From Deltaproteobacteria bacterium HGW-Deltaproteobacteria-6 (GTDB lineage Bacteria > Desulfobacterota > Syntrophia > Syntrophales > Smithellaceae), in contig PHAT01000006.1 of assembly GCA_002840435.1 (NCBI GenBank), forward strand, positions 1-64,000: a stretch of 64,000 nucleotides of DNA. Reading direction: 5' to 3'. Both the position numbers and the translations under genes were made by a program. The notes under the pieces were generated by a model, which was not told the DNA's origin, did no database searches, and saw nothing but the letters and a program-made list of their open reading frames with translations. Shown here piece by piece: positions 45,683 through 54,183 of this stretch. Position 1 is the first letter of the stretch; the number at the start of each line of letters is the position of its first letter.

Positions 45683-46516
45683 TTAAGTTTCCGTCACTTT
45701 TCTGCTCCAGCGCTGGAGCACATTGATCATCAGGAGCATGATAAAAGAAGCAACCAGCATCACCAGAGCAATCGCCGTCGCACCGCTGTAATCGTACTGC
45801 TCCAGCTTGGTGATGATCAAAAGCGAGGTAATCTCCGAGACCATGGGCATATTACCGGCAATGAAAATGATGGAACCGTATTCTCCCACCGCGCGGGCAA
45901 AGGCCAGCGCAAAACCTGTCAGGATCGATGGGACGATGACCGGAAACAGAACATGATGAAATGTCTGCCAGCGGCTTGCCCCCAGAGAAGCGGCCGCTTC
46001 CTCCGTCTCCTTTTCAATGTCCTCGATCACCGGTTGCAGCGTCCTGACCACAAAGGGCAGGCCGATCACTGTCATGGCAATCACAATGCCCAGTGGCGTG
46101 TAAGCAACCCTGATACCCAACGGCTCTAAAAATGATCCGACCCAGCCGTTGGCCGAGTAAACCGTGGCGAGCGTTATGCCCACCACGGCTGTAGGCAGTG
46201 CGAAAGGCAGATCGACCAGAGCATCCATGATTTTACGACCGGGGAAGTCGTATCTGATCAAAACCCAGGCCACCAATGTGCCGAACACGGCGTTGATCAA
46301 AGCTGCGATGAGAGCGGCGCCGAAAGTGACGCGATAGGAAGCCATCACCCGCGGCGATGTCACCGCCGATACAAATGCCGCCCAGGTCATCCCCGCTGTG
46401 TTGATCACCAGCGCGGACAGCGGAATCAGGACAATGAGGCTGAGATAAAAAACCGTATAGCCCATCGTCGGCCCGAATCCGGGAAGCACATGTTGGTTTC
46501 TCAATCGCAAGTTCAT
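45683..46516 (-). CDS. cysT: Sulfate ABC transporter permease CysT (CysU)
   Basis: 277 aa with six helices. VLPGFGPTMGYTVFYLSLIVLIPL start, EAA loop EEAAASLGASRWQTFHHVLFP, and GEYGSIIFIAGNMPMVSEITSLL, all CysT/CysU-specific. It pairs with CysW as the channel. Confidence 0.94.
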   Translation of the reverse strand: MNLRLRNQHVLPGFGPTMGYTVFYLSLIVLIPLSALVINTAGMTWAAFVSAVTSPRVMASYRVTFGAALIAALINAVFGTLVAWVLIRYDFPGRKIMDALVDLPFALPTAVVGITLATVYSANGWVGSFLEPLGIRVAYTPLGIVIAMTVIGLPFVVRTLQPVIEDIEKETEEAAASLGASRWQTFHHVLFPVIVPSILTGFALAFARAVGEYGSIIFIAGNMPMVSEITSLLIITKLEQYDYSGATAIALVMLVASFIMLLMINVLQRWSRKVTET

Positions 46517-46540
46517 GACAATTCCTTCTATTCCCTGCTC

Positions 46541-47635
46541 TTAATTCTTCGCGTATATCAGGTCGAAAACACCGCCATCGGAGAAGTGCGTCTTCTGTGC
46601 CTTCTGCCAACTGCCGAACACTTCCTCGAGAGTAAAGAGTTTCAGATTCGGAAGCCTGGAGGCTGCAGCAGCTATCTTCTTGTTGATTGGCCGGTAGTAG
46701 TGCCTGGCGGCAATCTTCTGTCCCTCGTCGCTATACAGGTATTTCAGATAGGCCTCGGCAATGGCACGTGTTCCGTGCTTCTCGACAACCTTGTCCACAA
46801 TTGTTACGGGTGGTTCGGCCAGAATACTGACCGAGGGCGTGATGATCTCGAATTTATCCGGCCCCAGTTCATTGATGGCCAGAAAAGCTTCATTTTCCCA
46901 GGCAAGCAGTACATCGCCAATACCGCGCTGGACGAAGGTAGTCGTCGAACCACGGGCGCCGGAATCCAGGACCGGTACATTTTTAAAGAGTTTTTTGACA
47001 AATGCCTGGGCAGTGGCATCATTCCCACCCTTTTGCCGCAGGGCGTATCCCCAGGCAGCCAGGTAATTCCAGCGCGCGCCGCCGGAGGTCTTGGGGTTCG
47101 GAGTAATGACGGAGATGCCCGGTTTGATCAGGTCATTCCAATCGTGAATATTTTTCGGATTACCCTTGCGGACTAAAAATACAATTGTGGATGTATAAGG
47201 GGCGCTGTTATGGGGCAGTCTCTTCTGCCAGCCGGTTTTGATCAGGCCTTTCCCCTGAACCTCGTCGATATCATAGGCCAAAGCCAGGGTAACAACATCC
47301 GCCTCCAGGCCGTCGATGACAGAACGCGCCTGTTTACCGGACCCGCCGTGAGATTGCTTAATCGTCACCTGTTGCCCCGTCTTCTTCTGCCAGTCTTTAA
47401 TGAACGCCTGGTTGAATTCCTGGTAAAGTTCACGCGTCGGATCGTATGAGACGTTGAGCAGGGTCACGGCCTCCGCAGCGGTAGCGGCTAACGACCAAGT
47501 CAGGATAATTGCAAAGAAAGCGATAAAAAATGCAAAAACCCGGCTGCCTGCAGTTAAGTAACTTCCAGCCTTATGACTGCTTCGATGAATGCTCAATTGC
47601 TGAGCACTATTTATATTGAACTTCTTGGTTATCAT
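46541..47635 (-). CDS. sbp: Periplasmic sulfate-binding protein
   Basis: 364 aa. Long N-terminal export signal (hydrophobic [20 protein letters not shown], cleavage likely after AEA). Mature blocks [58 protein letters not shown] and LLAWENEA are typical of Sbp/CysP. AAGGAG precedes the ATG. It is the first gene of the operon, behind the Cys-rich leader and attenuator. Confidence 0.93.
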   Translation of the reverse strand: MITKKFNINSAQQLSIHRSSHKAGSYLTAGSRVFAFFIAFFAIILTWSLAATAAEAVTLLNVSYDPTRELYQEFNQAFIKDWQKKTGQQVTIKQSHGGSGKQARSVIDGLEADVVTLALAYDIDEVQGKGLIKTGWQKRLPHNSAPYTSTIVFLVRKGNPKNIHDWNDLIKPGISVITPNPKTSGGARWNYLAAWGYALRQKGGNDATAQAFVKKLFKNVPVLDSGARGSTTTFVQRGIGDVLLAWENEAFLAINELGPDKFEIITPSVSILAEPPVTIVDKVVEKHGTRAIAEAYLKYLYSDEGQKIAARHYYRPINKKIAAAASRLPNLKLFTLEEVFGSWQKAQKTHFSDGGVFDLIYAKN

Positions 47636-47664
47636 TTTATTTCTCCTTATATATTTCAGTTAAC

Positions 47665-47709
47665 AAAAAACCCACTTCACGGTTTGTTCCTTTTTGCCGG
47701 TCAGCGGGT
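47665..47709 (-). terminator. Leader terminator (attenuator) of the sulfate operon
   Basis: Outer stem AACCCGCT/AGTGGGTT with an imperfect inner part, then TTTTTT, about 30 bp before the sbp start. It lies directly downstream of a Cys-rich leader ORF. Confidence 0.65.
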
Positions 47710-47739
47710 TCGTCAGTTCTTATTGATTTTGGTTTGCAA

Positions 47740-47820
47740 TCACATCGACGAACATCCTTTTTCCCGACAACAACATATGCCCATAAGACACATGCCGGCG
47801 CATATAAGATATCTGCGCAT
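47740..47820 (-). CDS. Cysteine-rich leader peptide of the sulfate-assimilation operon
   Basis: 26-codon ORF beginning MRRYLICAGMCLMGICCC and containing six Cys, three of them consecutive. An in-frame upstream ATG at 47856 with GGAGAA before it would give 38 aa. It lies between the operon promoter (47884-47922) and the terminator at 47665. The sequence is unlike the other two leaders, yet shares the Cys-codon run. Ribosome-mediated cysteine attenuation is the simplest reading. Confidence 0.7.
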   Translation of the reverse strand: MRRYLICAGMCLMGICCCREKGCSSM

Positions 47821-47883
47821 GTAACCGGAAACATTGTTTTGTAATCTTTTTATCATTCTTTGTTTTTATTCTCCATTAAATCT

Positions 47884-47922
47884 ATTGAAATACTAGATAA
47901 TAGAAAAAAGGCGATCTGTCAA
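47884..47922 (-). promoter_or_regulatory. Promoter and candidate Rrf2 operator of the sulfate operon
   Basis: TTGACA (47917-47922), 17 bp, TATCTA (47894-47899) on the minus strand. ATTGAAATACTAGATA is identical to the site at 34631-34646. In the rest of the gap up to 48220 only a small TCTCTAC/GTAGAG hairpin near 48040 was noticed. Confidence 0.75.
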
Positions 47923-48220
47923 GAACTATTTTTAGTCTTCATCAAAGTATCGATATGGTTTTTAAATAATAATCAATAAATTCGTAATAATAAGATTATG
48001 CATACTTTTATTGAAGCACAGTAACTTCCATAATGGATAATTCTCTACTTTTTTAGTAGAGTAATGACCTCAAGAAGCCTGCCTGACGGAAAGAAACAAT
48101 TAGTGAAAATAGATTGATTTTATAGGTAATTTTTTCTATTCACTTTGTGAAATAAAGGCCCCGCGTGTAATTTTGAAGATAACAAATTTATTACAATATC
48201 TTAGAAATGAACGGATATCC

Positions 48221-48670
48221 ATGAGCCCCAGCAGATTGTTTAAAAAGAAGACACAAAAACAAAACACGTCTAAAACAGATCAAGGAGCGGTGGAATCACC
48301 AAAGATTAATAACGCGCTCAGCATTCAGGTCGCCACGGCGACAAGATGTATACAGTTGAATTTAGAATTAGTTAATTTTCTTGCAACATGCGAAGGCATA
48401 AATAAAGAACAACTTGCGGCCATAAGAGAGATCTTAAATCAATCTGCTCTGCCGGCATCTTATACTCAAAATATGCGGAAAATAACGGATACGGTCGAAC
48501 GCAGTTTAGATGCCTTATCGCCCCTCCAGTTGGATGAATGGCGCAGCAATACAGCTAGTGACTTGTCAAAAGAGATGCTGATCTATCTGAAATTCGTAAA
48601 TAAAATTGATCCACAACGTGCCGCGGAAATAGAAAAGACAGTCCAGTCGAAACTGATAAAAACATCATAG
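48221..48670 (+). CDS. Conserved-looking hypothetical protein, unrecognised
   Basis: 149 aa from the ATG at 48221. A TTG start at 48173 would add 16 residues. The basic, Gln/Lys-rich N terminus (RLFKKKTQKQN) is followed by a helical region with heptad-like Leu/Ile spacing (CIQLNLELVNFLATCEGINKEQLAAIREIL). No signal peptide. It is the only plus-strand gene in a long minus-strand stretch. Function unknown. Confidence 0.5.
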   Translation: MSPSRLFKKKTQKQNTSKTDQGAVESPKINNALSIQVATATRCIQLNLELVNFLATCEGINKEQLAAIREILNQSALPASYTQNMRKITDTVERSLDALSPLQLDEWRSNTASDLSKEMLIYLKFVNKIDPQRAAEIEKTVQSKLIKTS

Positions 48671-48804
48671 CTCTCGTTGACCCACGGGCATAATGCCCTC
48701 CGCTTTGCGGGATAAGTTAAGCAAACCAATTCCCTCGCGCTTCGCTTGTGGAATTAGAGTTTCACTAAGAATATGAACTTCAATCACACGCAACGTGATG
48801 CTGG

Positions 48805-49842
48805 CTAACGCGTATCGCGTTTCAGCCGTCCACCCTGCCCGCTGCCCACGGTTCGTCCGATATTCAGGATTCGCATAGAAAGACACGATGCGCAGGCTTC
48901 AGACGTTTCGTTGATGCAGGCCTTGTTGGGATAGATTTCATACATCACCCGGTACTGCGGCGGTGTCAGGTTGGGCATCACGATGTTGGCGCCGCGCATC
49001 AGGCCCAGTTCGCGGCCATCGGCTTTGTTGAGACTGGCCAGAGCCGTTGTGCTGGGGATGTTTGCCTCCGGGCAAACCAGGCGAGTCAGCGCAATAACTT
49101 TGTAGGTCATTTGTTCGGTATTCGGCACTTGATTGGCTGAAGCTTCCGGCAAACACTGCCCCAGCGGCGTTTCCGGATGAGGAATGAATGGGCCAACCCC
49201 GATCATGTCCAGATCCAATTCACGAAACGCCAGGATGTCGCATGCCAAATCTTCATAGGTCTGGCCGGGAATACCGATCATAATGCCGCTGCCCACTTCA
49301 TAACCCAGCTTTTTTAGATTCGAAAGAATGGCAAACCTGTCCGACGGATGCTCTCCCAGAGGCGGATGAATCCGGTCATAAAGGTCCCTGTTGGAGGTTT
49401 CAAAACGGATGAGATAGCGGTTGGCACCGGCCTCGCGCCAGGCAATCAGGTCTTCATCCGGCCGTTCACCAAGGCTCAAGGTCACTGCCAGGGACGTTTC
49501 AAATTTGATCCGGCGGATAATATTGGCCATCCATTCCCGTGTAATGCCATAGTCCTCTCCCGCCTGCATAACGACGGTTCCATAACCGAAGTCGACAGCC
49601 TTGTGCACGTATTCCATAATTTCTTCTTCGGTCATGCGATAGCGCTCAATCTGGCTGTTGTCGGCGCTGATGCCGCAGTATCCGCAACGCCTGACGCAGA
49701 TATTGGAAATTTCGATCAGGCCGCGCAGATGAACCTGATCGCCCACGTTGGCGATACGCGTATCGTTGGCCTTGCTCCAAAGCGTTTCCAGTTTCCGTTC
49801 ATCTTCTTCGCGAAGCCAGGTAATTATTTCTTCTTCAATCAT
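48805..49842 (-). CDS. hydE: [FeFe]-hydrogenase maturase HydE (radical SAM)
   Basis: 345 aa. Radical SAM CxxxCxxC in NICVRRCGYCGISADN, then VMQAGEDYG, LSLGERPDEDL, YLIRFETSNRDLYDRIHPP and IGIPGQTYEDLACDIL. The C-terminal Cys triplet ACINETSEACASCLSM binds the second cluster known in HydE. It makes part of the H-cluster diiron ligand set. HydF and HydG are not in the window. The downstream plus-strand region 48671-48804 contains no gene. Confidence 0.9.
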   Translation of the reverse strand: MIEEEIITWLREEDERKLETLWSKANDTRIANVGDQVHLRGLIEISNICVRRCGYCGISADNSQIERYRMTEEEIMEYVHKAVDFGYGTVVMQAGEDYGITREWMANIIRRIKFETSLAVTLSLGERPDEDLIAWREAGANRYLIRFETSNRDLYDRIHPPLGEHPSDRFAILSNLKKLGYEVGSGIMIGIPGQTYEDLACDILAFRELDLDMIGVGPFIPHPETPLGQCLPEASANQVPNTEQMTYKVIALTRLVCPEANIPSTTALASLNKADGRELGLMRGANIVMPNLTPPQYRVMYEIYPNKACINETSEACASCLSMRILNIGRTVGSGQGGRLKRDTR

Positions 49843-49860
49843 GATGATGAAATCCTGTTT

Positions 49861-50874
49861 TCAACCCAGACGCTGTCTGTCCCAAGTCTCCCGAAGCTGC
49901 CTTTGTGCTTTGAATATCGTTAACGTGCTATCGGAGCGCACCTTCTTCATGATGTGATACGATGGTATTGTATCCTGACTGTGAGAGGCGATCATCGCAC
50001 CGATCGTTTTTTCTCTTTCTTCATCCAGACGGCCCACGGCCAGAATTGTCGGTCCGCGGAAATTGTCCGGTTCAAAAATACTCTGTCCATCTTTGGCGAG
50101 CGAAAGAAGACGCTCATTTTCTTCCTGGTTGCGCCCCAGGATAATCTTGAGATCAGGACACAGCCGGTAGTGACGGCCCAATGTTAACAGAACCAGATCA
50201 CTGTGGTTGTAATCGGGTGTATGATCGAAAAGATCGCGCAGACGCGCGGCAATGACTTTGTCTGTAAGCAGGCATCCGCCTGCGGGACAGGGATAGTCTT
50301 TGACTCCCAGGTCTTCCGCCAGCGCGAATTGTTCCTTGCGGCCCCGCCCGGAAATATTGAGTAGTTTATCCCGATCCACAATCCCTTCGCGTTCCGGCAG
50401 CGTCGGTGCGAAATGCTGTGCCGAAAGAGGCCGGAGTATGAGGTCCTGCAAACCGCTTTCCTTCTCGATCAAACGAATCGTATGCCGCTGCTGAGACATC
50501 GGACGTTGCCCGAGGACTTCTCCCGTGATCACAAAAGATGCGCCCATCTCTGGCATCATCTCTTTGACCTTCCGCAGCATATAGATGCGGCAATCAATGC
50601 AGGCATTGATGGCGCTGCCATGGCCATGCGGCGGATTTTCCACCATCTTGATATAGTCCATTCCCTTGTGGATGACGTGAATGGGAACACCAAATTCTTC
50701 GGCAACCTGGCGCGCGTGCATTTTGCAGCCCGCCGTCTTGGGCGAACAGTTGCAAAAGACGCTGGTAAAATGAATGGCCGTGATATCGATGCCCTGATCA
50801 ATCATCAGTTTTACGGCTAATGTGCTGTCTAACCCCCCGGAGAGCAGGGCTACAGCCTTTTTATTGATGTTCAT
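49861..50874 (-). CDS. PP-loop ATPase related to tRNA thiolation enzymes
   Basis: 337 aa. PP-loop ALLSGGLDSTLAVKLM, then FCNCSPKTAGCKMH, INACIDCRIYMLRKVKEMM, FVITGEVLGQRPMSQQ and PCPAGGCLLTDK. This is the MnmA/ThiI-like family with a C-terminal domain (NFACT-R-like). Several paired cysteines suggest iron-sulfur or sulfur transfer. Likely cytosolic tRNA thiolation, substrate unproven. It lies between bioB and hydE, two sulfur-radical genes. Confidence 0.78.
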   Translation of the reverse strand: MNINKKAVALLSGGLDSTLAVKLMIDQGIDITAIHFTSVFCNCSPKTAGCKMHARQVAEEFGVPIHVIHKGMDYIKMVENPPHGHGSAINACIDCRIYMLRKVKEMMPEMGASFVITGEVLGQRPMSQQRHTIRLIEKESGLQDLILRPLSAQHFAPTLPEREGIVDRDKLLNISGRGRKEQFALAEDLGVKDYPCPAGGCLLTDKVIAARLRDLFDHTPDYNHSDLVLLTLGRHYRLCPDLKIILGRNQEENERLLSLAKDGQSIFEPDNFRGPTILAVGRLDEEREKTIGAMIASHSQDTIPSYHIMKKVRSDSTLTIFKAQRQLRETWDRQRLG

Positions 50875-50905
50875 ATCAATCTATTACCTCTAATATTCTT
50901 GCTAT

Positions 50906-51886
50906 TTATGCCGCCGTCCAGTCCGTCACATGAAATCCGGCCTGGGCAATCATCTCCATATCCTCTTCGTATCCCTGACCGGGCGTGGTGAGATAGCCTT
51001 TGGTGAAAATGGAGTTTGCCGCATAGAGAGACAAGGCCTGCATCGAGCCGAGACAGGCTTCCCGTCCGCCGGCTACGCGAATCTCCTTATCCGGATGGAC
51101 AAAACGAAACATGGCAAGCGTTCGCAGACAATCTGCAGGAGTTAGTCTGGCCAAGTTTTCCAACGCAGTTCCCGGACGTGGATCGAGGAAATTCAGTGGA
51201 ATGGAATCCACCTCAACTTCACGCAGGGCGAAGGCCATCTCCACACGATCTGCAAGTGTTTCTCCCATACCGATCAGGCCGCCACTGCATAGTTCCATTC
51301 CGGATGCCTTGACAATTTCTGCCGTTCTCTTACGGTCGGCAAAGCTGTGTGTTGTACAGATGGAAGGATAAAATCTTTCCGACGATTCCAGATTATGATT
51401 GAAGCGATCTACCCCGGCATTTTTCAACTTCAGCGACTGGCCGACTGTTAAGATGCCCAGTGACGCGCAAATCTGAATCGGAACTTCCTTTTTTATCTGA
51501 CGAGCCGCCGCGCAGATAATTTCCAGATCTTCGGGGTCGGGCGCCCGGCCGCTCGTTACGATGCAGTAACGCATCGCCTTCATGCGATGGGCATCACGAG
51601 CACCTTCAACCAGCTCTTCCACTTTTTGCAACGCATATTGCGGCGAATCCGTATTGGCGCCTCCCGCTTGACTGCAAAAAGCGCAATCCTCAGTGCACAA
51701 ACCGCTTTTGGCATTCTTGATGATATGAATGGTGACGTTGCGCCCAAAGTAATGCCGGCGAATAAGGAAGGCCGCTGCAAGAACACCAAGCAAATCGTCA
51801 TCGGCGGACATCAGTAGATCAAGAGCTTCATCCTTTGATGATAGATCTCCATGTAAAATCCTTTGCGCACGTTGGAACCAAAACAT
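50906..51886 (-). CDS. bioB: Biotin synthase
   Basis: 326 aa. Radical SAM CTEDCAFCSQAGGANT, then IVTSGRAPDPEDLE, NRFNHNLESSERFYPSI, CSGGLIGMGETLADRVEMAFALRE and the Arg-containing AGGREACLGS. It inserts sulfur into dethiobiotin. A palindrome-bearing promoter precedes it. No other bio genes occur in the window. Confidence 0.93.
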   Translation of the reverse strand: MFWFQRAQRILHGDLSSKDEALDLLMSADDDLLGVLAAAFLIRRHYFGRNVTIHIIKNAKSGLCTEDCAFCSQAGGANTDSPQYALQKVEELVEGARDAHRMKAMRYCIVTSGRAPDPEDLEIICAAARQIKKEVPIQICASLGILTVGQSLKLKNAGVDRFNHNLESSERFYPSICTTHSFADRKRTAEIVKASGMELCSGGLIGMGETLADRVEMAFALREVEVDSIPLNFLDPRPGTALENLARLTPADCLRTLAMFRFVHPDKEIRVAGGREACLGSMQALSLYAANSIFTKGYLTTPGQGYEEDMEMIAQAGFHVTDWTAA

Positions 51887-52044
51887 TAGTCTTCTGCCCC
51901 GTTAAGGTGATTTTATTTAGATATATTTTCCCATAGGAAAATCTGGATGAGACAATAAGTTTGTCCTTCCACCTCTTTCGCCCACCGTCCATTTCTTACG
52001 GCATAAGATTATCACCGACTATTATACAACTGAACTAACATTAC

Positions 52045-52096
52045 TTTAATTACTATCTTATTGGTAGTGATTAAATGGCAAGTTAAATTTTGTCAA
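52045..52096 (-). promoter_or_regulatory. bioB promoter region with palindrome
   Basis: TTGACA (52091-52096) on the minus strand. Inverted arms TTTAATTACTA (52045-52055) and TAGTGATTAAA (52065-52075) cover the -10/start region. The arm resembles that at 24195-24240. The gap 51887-52183 holds nothing else recognised. Confidence 0.5.
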
Positions 52097-52183
52097 GAAT
52101 ATTTTTACATCCGGGATGCAGTAAAATGATCATAGTAACACCTCAAGTCACGCAACATCCAGGCCAATCCTGGAATCTGATTA

Positions 52184-52332
52184 TCATCGACGCAGCAAAC
52201 TCAATCCATTGAACACGAACAACAAACTTACGCTCATGTCTGCAAAGACCGCCATCCACATCGTTGCCTGCCTGGTCAAAGCCAGAGCCAGAAACACTGC
52301 CGTGATGCAGAGTGCAAGCACAATGTTTTGTG
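52184..52332 (-). pseudogene. Third cadA remnant, 3' end (left of the transposon)
   Basis: Matches the 3' end of cadA copy 2 (5640-5800), including the LRR-stop and the AVFADMS-type region. Interrupted at 52332 by the element at 52333-56086. Continues at 56087. Confidence 0.85.
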
Positions 52333-52433
52333 GGTAGTGACTCATTTTGAATTAAAAAAAATTTTAATTACACTTTTGTTAAAAATGCGCTATTCGCTGT
52401 TGTAATATTAGGAATAATATAGTTTGAAAAATA

Positions 52434-52681
52434 ATGACTAACACCAAACCTGTAAGGTTTGTGGTAGAAGAGATAAGTTTAATTTTTTTGTTCCAGATAA
52501 CATATGGGAGGCTATTATACCTCCCATATTTAGAACAAGAGTAGTATGTTTATCGTGTTTTGATGATTTCGCATTTAAAAATAATATTGATTATTCGGAG
52601 TATTTAGAGGTTCCTTGTTTTACGGGAGATAGAGCGTCGTTTGAGTTTGAAGTGAAGTCGAGATCTAATATGGTGGATTAA
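52434..52681 (+). pseudogene. Small CxxC zinc-binding-like protein with a frameshift near its start
   Basis: The ATG at 52434 begins MTNTK, but the body lies one frame away: CKVCGRRDKFNFFVPDNIW, IIPPIFRTRVVCLSCFDDFA and FTGDRASFEFEVKS, ending TAA at 52679-52681. Insertion of one base at about 52448 would join them into about 82 aa. Two CxxC pairs suggest zinc. It overlaps the convergent gene at 52678. Lies inside the transposon. Confidence 0.6.
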
Positions 52682-52842
52682 CTACAATTCCCAGCAGCTT
52701 TTTTTGCTTTGCATTCATTGCACAATTCACCAGTAGTTGGCTTTGAGGATTGTTCAATATAATCACTCTTGGGCCAGTTACTGCAATTTGAACAAAAATG
52801 CCACGTATCATTTCCTTTTCTTTTTCTATACGTGCTTGCCAT
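52678..52842 (-). CDS. Small zinc-ribbon-like protein
   Basis: 54 aa from the ATG at 52842 (AGGAGG upstream; a longer start at 52905 lacks support). RKGNDTWHFCSNCSNWP and TGELCNECKAKK give two CxxC pairs. Proteins of this pattern are widespread and uncharacterised. Cargo of the transposon. Confidence 0.65.
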   Translation of the reverse strand: MASTYRKRKGNDTWHFCSNCSNWPKSDYIEQSSKPTTGELCNECKAKKAAGNCS

Positions 52843-53014
52843 AGTGGTTTTCCCCTCCTTTCTTGGATTTGTGGCGAATATTAGCACAATAGAACCGATA
52901 ATCAATCAAAATAATTACATAAGATTAATAACTTCCTCCAGAGACCACGCATGATCTGCGATCCCTGCTTCCATTGCTGGTGTTACTCTTAAAGTCTTAT
53001 GAATCCGACAAAAG

Positions 53015-53729
53015 TTATAATACATATAGTGCAGGGACAAATGATAAATGGTTTTCTACTTTCTTACTGAATCCATTTGTTAATCTGGAGAACCTTCTCA
53101 TGCACATCCGCATGGTTAAGTTTTGCCGTTCAACATAGCTGGTAGAAACATTTTTCGGATCAGGATTTCCGCTAATTCTCTTTTTATCAGAACCCGTGCA
53201 TCTAGCAGGGCTGTAAAGTGTTTCTTCTTGGCTTGATTCATATGACTTAACTAGCATTGCATAATCAATATCGTCATCGAAAGCATTATCAACAGCCTGT
53301 AAATATGCATGATGCCCGTCGGTCGTAAGCTGAACACGATTTATAAAGGCGTTCAGCAAGATCATCCATGAAAATCTTTGCGCTTTTCGCATCACGATTG
53401 CCCACCATGAAAGTAGGGACAAGCTTTTATCCGCGTCAATCGCAACCCATGTCCAAACGTCACCATAACCAAAGGTGTCTTTCTTGTCTTGAGGAACATT
53501 TTTAGCTTTGGCGTAACAGAATGTCCAAATCTCATCACACTTAATTGTTTTACACTTGAGATTGCGAAATACTTTATCCTGGTATTAGCGTAAGCCTCGC
53601 CTATTTCAGGTATGAATTTAAGCACGGTATTGAACGCAACATCACACATACGCGCTGTGCGCGAAGTAAATTGCCTTCTATAAGGCAGCTTAACATCTGT
53701 GTTCTTTTTGCTGTGTTTAGTTTATTCAT
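53015..53729 (-). pseudogene. IS1-family transposase, degenerate
   Basis: Pieces in different frames: MNKLNTAKRTQMLSCLIEGN, CDVAFNTVLKFIPEIGEA, then (other frame) FRNLKCKTIKCDEIWTFCYA and VWTWVAIDADK (first D), then LTTDGHHAYLQAVDNAF (second D) and STSYVERQNLTMRMCMRRF (E). At least four frameshifts separate them, so it is inactive. The catalytic layout matches IS1-type DDE transposases. Confidence 0.85.
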
Positions 53730-53866
53730 CACCATTCTCCTCATGTTCGTTCTTGATGATTAACATGCATGAACAGGTCAAGCATGTTAATCATAAATTT
53801 AATAATTCTTAAATTTATATATTTTATATTGACAAGTGTATATTTAATTGCTATTACTATCTCCCA

Positions 53867-54172
53867 ATGGGACTGGAAATAGTATTTAAAGATAAAAACC
53901 TCGATAGATTAGAAATTGATGCTGGTTTCAATGCCGGGCATCCACCTAATATTGTTAAGGCGTACAGAAGGCGGATGCAACAAATAAGGGCTGCGAAAGA
54001 TGAAAGAGATTTTTATAATATAAAATCCTTAGGATATGAAAAATTGAAAGGAAATAGAAAGCACCAACATTCTATGAAATTAAATGATCAATGGCGTTTG
54101 ATTTTAGAGTATGTGGAAAATGGAAACAGTAAAAGAATTTTAATAGTTAGTATTGAGGATTATCATCGTTAA
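53867..54172 (+). CDS. HigB-like RelE/ParE-family toxin
   Basis: 101 aa. MEIVF-like start, IVKAYRRRMQQIRAAKDERDFYNIKSLGYEKLKG, HSMKLNDQWRLILEY and ILIVSIEDYHR are typical of HigB toxins that cleave mRNA on ribosomes. It lies 11 bp before its HigA-type partner, toxin first as in hig loci. Cargo of the transposon. Confidence 0.85.
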   Translation: MGLEIVFKDKNLDRLEIDAGFNAGHPPNIVKAYRRRMQQIRAAKDERDFYNIKSLGYEKLKGNRKHQHSMKLNDQWRLILEYVENGNSKRILIVSIEDYHR

Positions 54173-54183
54173 GGAGAATTGCC

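Noticed and set aside
47637-47834. 65-aa open frame upstream of sbp
   Set aside because: Lies in another frame over the Cys leader and terminator and has no ribosome site.
48665-48886. 73-aa minus-strand frame
   Set aside because: Mostly overlaps the 3' end of hydE in another frame, no ribosome site.
53392-53649. Separate small gene
   Set aside because: Only an out-of-frame piece of the IS1-type transposase.
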